NCBI GenBank assembly: GCA_963576785.1 | Contig: OY756148.1 | Span: 744,001-808,000, forward strand | Direction: 5' to 3' | Source: Chlorophyllum brunneum | Lineage: Eukaryota; Basidiomycota; Agaricomycetes; Agaricales; Agaricaceae | Length of the DNA: 64,000 bases | Notes under the pieces: model-generated | The model's database searches: none | Told to the model about the DNA's origin: nothing | Seen by the model: only the letters and a program-made list of their open reading frames with translations | Shown: piece after piece, positions 57,566-64,000 of the stretch | How positions within the stretch are numbered: the stretch's first letter is position 1 | Layout of the letters: every line of letters starts with the position of its first letter | Made by a program: the position numbers and the translations under genes

Positions 57566-57858
57566 TGTTATGAACTATAGATAGACAGTACATTCCTATC
57601 ATATGCCTATCACATTTATCATTCCTACGTATCTGTTTCACCCCTTATGGCTGTACTCTTACTGACTTATTCTACTCATTCCCTATGACTCCTTTACTCT
57701 GCTCCTTTATTCTTAGCTCATACCACTAGTATATAAAGTGTAGTAATACTTGATGTATTCCTTACACTTTACCAATCGTATCATCCCTTACTCTTCTCTC
57801 TACTTCCTTGTCTTTATCCAAAGACTTGCAACCTGAGTCTCAGACTAAGGTCATAACA
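57566..57858 (+). repeat. Element E 3' LTR
   Basis: 293 bp, preceded by a purine tract (AAAAGGGGAAGTAT). It keeps the family R motif ACACTTTACCAA, unlike the 5' LTR. Confidence 0.9.
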
Positions 57859-58304
57859 GAGAAACCTGGGAGTGGTGTTAAAACCATTTGGGTCAGAGGA
57901 AGCATAGCCCCTCCTTTCTACACTACAGGGTGGATAACACTGAGAGTGGGCAGTCCAGGGAAGTTTTCAGCAGGTTAGGAAGCTTACACCCCATCCCTGC
58001 ACTAGGACTTAGTCGTGTCGGCAAGGTCAAAAGCCGATTTCCCTCTACCAAAAAAAAAAAAAGAAGACAGTCCCCGAAGACGGAATTATTCTCAAAGAGC
58101 TTCATCGGCAAAGGTTGTAGAACCCTCGGACGTGGTAAATTGACATAGTTCCAGCTAGGGGAGTAGAGAATACTATAATTAATAACTTGTTTGAGCACAG
58201 GTATTTCTGGACAGAGGACCATGAGTGCGTGGTTGGGTAGTGAACGAATAAACGCGCACCTAAAGCGAGATCTATTCCAAATGCGCAGATTCTCAGTGGG
58301 TCAC
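57859..58304. other. Boundary region between the transposon block and gene space
   Basis: 446 bp without a recognised gene. The first 200 bp look like the continuation of the remnant left of element E and end in 13 A (58050-58062). An 86-codon plus-strand frame at 57888-58148 crosses the A run, resembles nothing I know, and is not called. The rest is probably the 3' flank of the bL33m gene. Confidence 0.4.
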
Positions 58305-58607
58305 TCAGCTCTTCTTCGTCTTTTTACTCTCGACAAATAACACCCGTTGGCCAACTATACAAACCCAAAAATCTGTTGTAAGTACCAGAGTTCGAAGTAA
58401 TGACAGGGGAGGGGAACGTACCGACGGGGTCGTATTTGACAGCGGATAGTTTGGGACCTTGACGTATGCGTTTGGTGGTGTAGAAGAAGCCAGTTTGGGC
58501 AGTTGAGATGAGACGGATGATCATTGTCCTGGGTTTGAATATCATTCAGTGGACCTGGTAGAGCGGAAGGGGAAGAGGGAATACCGGGCTTTAGATTTTG
58601 CTGCCAT
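58305..58607 (-). CDS. MRPL39: Mitochondrial large-subunit ribosomal protein bL33m
   Basis: Three-exon gene: 58585-58607, 58422-58528 and 58305-58354, spliced through introns of 56 and 67 nt with GT-AG ends. The product is 59 aa: starts M-A-A-K-S-K-A-R-T, core L-I-S-T-A-Q-T-G-F-F-Y-T-T, ending V-L-F-V-E-S-K-K-T-K-K-S. This is the typical length and pattern of bacterial-type L33 in fungal mitochondria, a small zinc-ribbon-fold protein of the 54S subunit that here lacks the Cys pairs, as in other mitochondrial forms. The first exon has only 23 coding bases and would be missed by ORF searches. The start is supported by the canonical M-A-A-K N-terminus. Confidence 0.9.
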
Positions 58608-59003
58608 TATGGCGTTGTCTGGGCGGAAAGAGAGGCAGTACGCGTGAAGGGATGCGAGGTGGTGAAGGTGGTAAGTGAACGGAAAGTTGTATTTGGGTAT
58701 GTTTGATTGGGAAGTGATCGGAACAGGAGGGTTCGGCATCGAATGACGAACCGCCCAACACCCAGTTAAGCATGGTTAATTCGGGCATGTACATAGTCCA
58801 TAATACAGTCTCAGTATACGAAATTCAAAATTCAGATATCCCGCCACTGGTGTTCTGACAGGCGCGCGCGAATACAGCTTGAAGTGAAATGCTTTCAGAG
58901 CGTATTATCATTATTTGGGTTATAGATCAATATACTGGTCCGTGTCAGAAAACGGGGGGGTCAACGGATCTACCAAGAAAACGGAACTCACCATCCACCT
59001 ACG
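58608..59003. other. Intergenic region, bL33m promoter and Mdm35 3' flank
   Basis: 396 bp between two minus-strand genes. No ORF or RNA gene is supported. It should hold the bL33m promoter and the 3' UTR of the Mdm35-like gene. No clear TATA element seen. Confidence 0.5.
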
Positions 59004-59379
59004 CTACGCTTTCTTTGTGACATTCTGTTGTGGAGGTGGAGGCGGTGGTTCAGTCAACGGATGTTCTTCTCTCGCTTGTTGCAGCAACACATCCAATCCC
59101 TTATCCTTAACCGCTTTCTATATACAAACCACAGTAAGATAAACGAATAAAAATATAGAAACCACACACACACACCTGAATGCAAGCTTTATACTTTTGC
59201 CATACACCTCCACACTTTGCGTTGAATTCTTCTGCTTTGCGTTTCGAATATGCGTTGCGTGTGTCTGGATGTGCAGATGCGGAAACGGCGGGTTCGAGGT
59301 ATCCTTCGAACCATGCGTTAAAACAAGAGTCGTATTCGTGTTTGAGGGGTGTGCATTCTTCGGATAGGCTGGATGCCAT
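59004..59379 (-). CDS. MDM35: Mdm35/TRIAP1-like mitochondrial intermembrane-space protein
   Basis: Two exons, 59176-59379 and 59004-59117, joined across a 58-nt intron (GTGTGT...TATAG), giving 105 aa. Twin CX9C motifs: C9-T-P-L-K-H-E-Y-D-S-C19 and C56-G-G-V-W-Q-K-Y-K-A-C66, with C-F-N-A-W-F after the first, typical of Mdm35/TRIAP1. Such proteins are imported by Mia40, form a helical hairpin, and carry Ups1/Ups2 lipid-transfer proteins that move phosphatidic acid and phosphatidylserine between mitochondrial membranes. The C-terminus is Pro/Gln-rich (six consecutive Pro). The length is slightly above yeast Mdm35. Confidence 0.9.
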
Positions 59380-59474
59380 GGTGAGGAGTGTGTGTGTGGG
59401 GAATGGAGTCGATGGATCAGAACTAAATTCGGAAAATCAGTTCTGGTAAGGTTAACAAGTTCCCATGTTGTAAT

Positions 59475-59546
59475 TCGGATATGGTGTAGTGGCTAACATT
59501 ATCGCCTCTCACGCGATAGCCCGGGGTTCGATTCCCCGTATCCGAA
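59475..59546 (+). tRNA. trnE-CUC: tRNA-Glu (CTC)
   Basis: 72 bases folding as a cloverleaf. Acceptor TCGGATA pairs with TATCCGA. Anticodon stem ATCGC/GCGAT encloses loop CTCTCAC, giving anticodon CTC (reads GAG). The T arm is CGGGG-TTCGATT-CCCCG with a normal B box. There is no intron. The D-arm sequence TGGTGTAGTGGCTAACA is characteristic of eukaryotic tRNA-Glu. A TTTT run just downstream can end Pol III transcription. Confidence 0.96.
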
Positions 59547-59618
59547 AACAATATTTTCCAAAACTTTTTATTTTTTCTGCGAGTATGGATTATTCCGAGA
59601 ATATACAAAGTGCAGAAT

Positions 59619-60698
59619 CTAAGAATCAATATGTTTAATAGGAGAAAACTTGAGTGTTTCCCAGTTGCCCGACATAATGTCGTGGTCGCTGATTTTTTCC
59701 AGTCGAGCGAGCTCGCGCCTGGCATAGCTGACAATGTCGACCATAAGTTCTGGGTATTTCACATACTTGTCGGCCTCTGTGGGGGGAAAGTCGTGGACAC
59801 CCGAACCATCATCCCGCGTTTCTTCCTTGTTGATGTCAACCTTGGCAACGTTAACGACTTCCCCACCGACGAGGTTGACTGCGCGACGGAATTGCGCCTG
59901 CCCGTCCGAGCTGGTGTAAGCAATACCACGGGAGCCTCGTGCGCCGAGCAAGTTACGCCATACAGCACCGGCCATCTCTGCGTCGCCCTTGACGAGTGCG
60001 AGGTCAAAGCTGAGACCCATACCAGCCCATTGTTCTTTGAAGATTTTCATTTGGCGAGTGACGATCCGGTCCGGAGCGCGACTTTTGCGTCTGGGTTGCG
60101 CATTGGAGGTTGCGCCGTCGGGATTGGGAGTGTTGGGGTTGAGGTAGAAAGGTGAAATGAAAGTGTATGGAGGGGAGGGCTTCAGTGGGGGTTGGAGGAC
60201 GGCGCGGATGCGGTCTTCGACGTCGATGAAGAAGTGGTCTATGAGTGCTTGGATATAATATCGTCCATGCTCTTTTGGGAGTGCGCGCAGACGGACGGTG
60301 AGGAGCCAGATGTGGAGGTTCGTGATCGTGAACCAAGACTGGAAGGATGGCGGAAGATGGCATTCTGAATATATTGGTTAGATAGAGCAGGAATGACGTC
60401 GGTACGAGATACCTTTTTGCCAAAAGGCAGGGTCCTGGTCTGGAGCGGTGGCAACAACATGCTCGTACAGCACAAAAGAACGACGGCCGGCGAGTTGTCT
60501 CGGGCTGCCGTAGCCGAGGAAGCGGGTGAGAGTGAGGAACCACTTTTTGGCTGCGGGTGAAGACTCGACTTTGCGGGTGAGCCAGCTCTGCTGTTCAGGA
60601 ATTGACGAGAGACATCTGCGAGGGATGCGAGGACATGCCGGGCCGGCAAGAGCCCTGGCCAGCGAGCGGGTGAGGATGGCTCTGGCCAACATGCTCAT
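59619..60698 (-). CDS. CBP3: Cbp3-like ubiquinol-cytochrome c reductase assembly chaperone
   Basis: Two exons, 60413-60698 and 59619-60364, with a 48-nt intron, giving 343 aa. The N-terminus (M-S-M-L-A-R-A-I-L-T-R-S-L-A-R) is a likely mitochondrial presequence. The ubiquinol-cytochrome c chaperone domain spans the exon junction: L-H-I-W-L-L-T-V-R-L-R, H-G-R-Y-Y-I-Q-A-L-I-D-H-F-F, then K-I-F-K-E-Q-W-A-G and L-V-K-G-D-A-E-M-A-G-A-V-W-R-N-L. In yeast Cbp3, with Cbp6, binds the mitoribosome, activates cytochrome b translation and chaperones its assembly into complex III. ATG 60698 was chosen because the upstream in-frame ATG at 60788 leaves almost no promoter before the divergent kinase and lacks a presequence. 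Confidence 0.92.
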
Positions 60699-60856
60699 CC
60701 CGTCGCTCTTGCCGGGACGCGCTATGAGAGAGACACGTGATGCGGTGTCCCACGGTAATGGTAGGAGAGGATGACATAATTGGGGCATTATCAGTCCGAG
60801 ACGGTGGATGGCAGCACAGGGGTCGCCTCATCCCCGCCTCTCTCACCGCCACAACC
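60699..60856. promoter_or_regulatory. Divergent promoter between cbp3-like gene and kinase gene
   Basis: 158 bp between two divergent start codons, so it must contain both promoters. No TATA box is obvious. Confidence 0.5.
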
Positions 60857-62972
60857 ATGTCAGAGCCGTTCGATGTCATCCCCTTCAATGTACGTCTACA
60901 TACCCCTCGCTCGCTGCACAGCTCACAGCCATGCAGGACATCAAGGGCGACTGGAAGAAGCTCGGTGCTGGCTCCTTCGGCAACGTCTACAAAGGTCATC
61001 CACCGCTTTCCTATCAACACAAAACAACTAACGATTTTCCCAGGAAACTACCTCGGTATCGAAGTTGCTATAAAGGAGGTCCTGCCCTCCAAAGAATACG
61101 ATGTAGCCAAATACTTTGAGCGCGAATGGCGTCTGATGAAGGAATGCCGACACCCCAACATCTGTCTCTTCATCGGCCTCAGCCGTGCCCCCGATCCCGA
61201 CAACCGCATCTTCATTATCTCTGAATACATCGAGAACGGCAACGTCCGTTTATACATCCACGACAGGACTAAACCTTTTCCTTGGAGACTACGTATATCA
61301 TTCGCAACAGATGTTGCTCGCGCTCTCGCATACCTCCACGCGCGAAAGTGCATCCACCGTGATCTTAAAGGCGAAAATCTGCTCGTCACTTCCAATGGAC
61401 GTATCAAAGTCACAGACTTTGGCTTTGCAAGAATCGCCGCTAGGAACGAGGAAGAATCTAAGCGGTTAACATTCTGTGGCACGGATTCATACATGTCTCC
61501 TGAAATCCTTCTAGGCGACGAATTCGACCTACCAACGGACATATTCTCCCTCGGCATCATATATTGCGAGATTGCAGCTCGCAAACTTGCAGACGACAAA
61601 CACTTTAAACGTTATCCACCCGAATTTGGTATCGATGATGCTGAAGTCCATACACTCGTCAACTCTGACTGTCCACCGGATTTCCTCAACCTGTGCTTAG
61701 ATTGCTTGAACATGGATCCCTCGAAACGTCCGACTACACGTATGATCCTAGAGAGGTTGGCGAAGATTGAGCAGGACTTGTTGACTCGCCCTGAGGAGGG
61801 TTCGGCTGATGCGCATGTAGGTAGTATCAAGTTTTTGTCGGGTGGGAAGCGGCCTGGCGCCGCACCGAGAATACCGAGCTTTGGAATGGGTGTGGGCAAG
61901 GACCTTAAAGGGAACGGAGACGTTAGTACAAGCACGACTTCAAGTAATTCGAGTGGAGAGGATAGTGATGAAGAGTTTATCGAAGCTTTGTCAAAGATGG
62001 GTCTTAATCCGGAGGCTGCGTGGAGTGGGACGCCTTCGACCGGGAGCGATACCCCACTTCTTGATACCACCGCATCGACCAAGAGCAATGGCTCGAACTA
62101 TAGCACCAGCGTCGTACGATCACATATCAGCAACACACCGTCGAAACTCAGTTCAGTATTGACCATTCGACCTACTCCAGATCCTAGCGCTACACCCCCT
62201 CCTATCGAACCTCCCGTTCATACTCCAACAGACCCATCCCCGGCGAACTCTGGACCTCCAGTGATGAACGATTCGAGTACATTTTCAATTGCGACACTCG
62301 ATTCATATCATACCGCTACTGGATCATCGGTCTCATCCGCACTTGCTACAGAAGGCGGGTCTACGATCAGGACTATTGATGGTAACGCGAGTACGATTAC
62401 TCGTAGTAGTGGAGGAGCTGGAGGAATGCATAGGTTCACGAGTATAAAGCCTGGAACTAAACCTAGGAAAGTTTCTGCATCCGGGGCTCATGGCGCAGCA
62501 GCGGCTACAGTGCAGAGTGGTATTGAGGTCGGTGCGAGTGGAGAGCATATACCCCATGGAAGTGCGATGGGTGGGTTTGTGTGGAACCCATTGGATTTGT
62601 TTTTCTCGAGTGGGTTGTTGATGGCGAAATGTGACGTGTGTTATAAGAGGCTTGGATGGAGACCTGTCATGGCCTGCGATGATTGTGGTATGAAGTGAGT
62701 CTCCCTATTCCATCATTTTTCCAGGCGGTGTTGACATGTTACTTTTCCTTAATAGAGCGCATGAGAAGTGCGCAGATGTGGCGCCGAAGGATTGTGGATT
62801 GAGACCACAGAGACCTGTTGTACACCAGTTTTCGTCGCCGTTGATTAGTCCGTTATCAAAGGTGAAGAAGGATCCGGCGTTGACGGGTGAAGGCGCTGTG
62901 AGGGATAAAGAGAGAGGAAGTCCGAAGGTGAAGACTCACGGTACTCCCATCGGTGTTGGTGGGAAGCGGTGA
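60857..62972 (+). CDS. TKL-like protein kinase with C-terminal C1-like zinc finger
   Basis: Four-exon model: 60857-60889, 60922-60994, 61044-62694 and 62756-62972 (657 aa). Introns 2 and 3 (49 and 61 nt) are well supported. Intron 2 has a CTAAC branch site. Intron 1 would be only 32 nt, so translation may instead start at ATG 60931. Kinase domain: G-loop L-G-A-G-S-F-G-N-V (from residue 25), Lys46 in V-A-I-K, H-R-D-L-K-G-E-N (140-147), D-F-G (160-162), S-P-E in place of APE (187-189). All catalytic residues are present, so it should be active. The pattern fits the TKL group with no membrane segment. Residues about 300-540 are Ser/Thr/Pro-rich and probably disordered. Residues 565-599 carry C-x2-C-x11-C-x2-C-x4-H-x2-C-x7-C, a C1-type finger lacking the usual first His. 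The substrate is unknown. Confidence 0.88.
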
Positions 62973-63475
62973 GATCGGGCGGTGCCGAGTTTTTTTTTTC
63001 ATGAGCATTACGAACATAAGACGACCTGGATTTTTTCTTTCCTCTCTTGTTTTTCTACGTATCGAATTGTGTCATTTTGTAATCGGATTGGATATCCATA
63101 TCCTTGGCATCCTTCTGTGTCTTGCAGTAGTGTACAGATCGTATGTGTGTAATGTGCGAGCGACCATCAAATGATTTGTTTGGTTAGTGACATATCAGAC
63201 TTTCTGATCGTATACGAAGTTGTCGAGGTGATACAGCCGCAGTACTTTTTAATGTCCGGGTTGACCGAGCAGTGCTAGAATATAACATCGGGGATATCAA
63301 TAACTGTCAAGATTTCATAGATATAATTGTTGGGTGATCGAATTAAACTTGCAAGAACATCACGAAGTATTGGGCGCGTACATGGATAGATAGATATAGT
63401 TCCAGGGTATGAAATCAGCTTGTTCCACATTAAGTGCTCAGGTAGTCATGGAGAAAAGGAGTAGGGAAAGTTTCT
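62973..63475. other. Intergenic region between convergent genes
   Basis: 503 bp between the ends of the plus-strand kinase and the minus-strand thioesterase genes. It holds both 3' UTRs. A T9 run lies at 62991-62999. No gene or RNA is supported; the 73-codon plus-strand frame 62953-63174 has no recognisable features. Confidence 0.5.
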
Positions 63476-64000
63476 TCAACGGGTTCTGCGATCACGAATC
63501 TCGGCACTTATTTCGAGTGCACGTTTTCCTTCGAGCCATAACATCGCTTCTGCAAACAAGGTACGAAATTAGATCTTCTTAAAGTACGATGTGGGACTAC
63601 ATGAGAAGTACTTGCCTTGATAAGTCCTTGGTACAACCTTCCGAGGAATAGAGGAGTGTTGACCATGTTCCTGGGCCCATGTGAACCGAAAATCGTTGGT
63701 CGTTTGTTCAGAACCTGTTGTTACGTCAACAACATTTGCCTTGACGCCTACATGCTGTGTGTATCCGAAAAAATGGGATATGTGTAATTTTAGTTATTCA
63801 TCAAACCAGCAGTATCAGAAAGGGAGTAGATATAATTATGACACGAGAGTGGGGTAGATTTGGAAAAATAAAAATAGAAAGGGAACGTACGACGATGTTG
63901 GCATAATCTGGGCTTAAGGATGTGTAGAGGATTTGTGAGGAAAGACTGAGGATGGAACCGATAGGGACTGGACGAGCGAATGAGATGTTGTCGAGTGAAA
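63476..64000 (-). CDS. ACOT9-like mitochondrial acyl-CoA thioesterase, 3' part
   Basis: Minus-strand gene running off the right edge. Exons: 64000-63891 (partial), 63754-63616 and 63549-63476. Introns are 136 nt (GTACGT...CAG) and 66 nt (GCAAGT...CAG, a GC-AG intron). The hot-dog fold is recognisable from F-A-R-P-V-P-I-G-S and L-Y-T-S-L-S in the first exon, then H-V-G-V-K-A-N-V-V-D-V and T-G-S-E-Q-T-T-N-D-F in the next. The end T-Y-Q-E-A-M-L-W-L-E-G-K-R is typical of ACOT9-type acyl-CoA thioester hydrolases, which release CoA from acyl-CoA in mitochondria. The GC-AG choice is the one that gives the conserved Y-Q-E-A-M. The N-terminal half lies outside the window. Confidence 0.75.

Larger units (their letters stand above)
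51437..57858 (+). mobile_element. Element E: complete but inactivated Ty3/gypsy chromovirus
   Basis: 6422-bp plus-strand element with 293-bp LTRs (51437-51729 and 57566-57858, about 95% identical by eye), a perfect gagaa target duplication (51432-51436, 57859-57863), PBS, gag, pol, ORF3 and purine tract. All coding frames carry nonsense codons but stay in register. It is intermediate in age between C and the A/D copies. Confidence 0.93.

Noticed and set aside
60737..60856. Kinase start at ATG 60737 in one long exon
   Set aside because: That reading lacks the glycine-rich loop, which lies in another frame at 60967-60994 and is recovered only by splicing.
1..64000. CRISPR arrays, operons, bacterial promoters, riboswitches
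   Set aside because: None seen. Introns, tRNA type and retroelement families show a eukaryotic nuclear sequence.

Overview
The window looks like a fungal chromosome, most likely an Agaricomycete (Basidiomycota). The evidence is short introns (48-136 nt) with clear branch points, fungal-type mitochondrial genes, chromodomain Ty3/gypsy retrotransposons and Tad/I-type LINEs with an RNase H domain. The species is not identifiable from the sequence. The heavy transposon load would suit an ectomycorrhizal agaric such as Tricholoma, but that is inference.

Bases 1 to about 58,060 (roughly 90%) are a stack of nested retrotransposons. From the left: (1) element A, a decayed minus-strand Ty3/gypsy element running off the left edge (1-5776). 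(2) Element X, an older second gypsy family on the minus strand (5777-17824), split by (3) element B (9071-15560). B is complete, with identical 299-bp LTRs, a 5-bp target duplication and open gag, pol and third-ORF frames. (4) Element D1, a plus-strand relative of A (17825-40244), interrupted by LINE 1 (19341-24358) and LINE 2 (24503-37754). LINE 2 is itself interrupted by element C (24699-31147). (5) A broken junction with an inverted pol piece (40245-40539), leading into element D2 (40540-50545), which contains the full-length LINE 3 (42497-49300). (6) A decayed A-rich remnant (50546-51436 and 57859-58062) split by element E (51437-57858). Most insertions can be peeled off by their target duplications, giving a relative order.

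A, B, C, D1/D2 and E are one family. The layout is LTR, gag (two CCHC knuckles), pol (PR-RT-RH-IN-chromodomain), then a third ORF of unknown function, then LTR. The start of the predicted LTR transcript is complementary to the base run just after the 5' LTR, as in Tf1/sushi self-priming. Older copies carry many C-to-T/G-to-A changes, often at CpG, and several have nonsense codons but no frameshift.

From about 58.1 kb the sequence becomes ordinary gene space: mitochondrial ribosomal protein bL33m (-), Mdm35-like intermembrane-space protein (-), tRNA-Glu(CTC) (+), Cbp3-like cytochrome bc1 chaperone (-), a TKL-like protein kinase with a C-terminal C1-like zinc finger (+), and the 3' part of an ACOT9-like acyl-CoA thioesterase (-). 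Four of the five protein genes are predicted to be mitochondrial.
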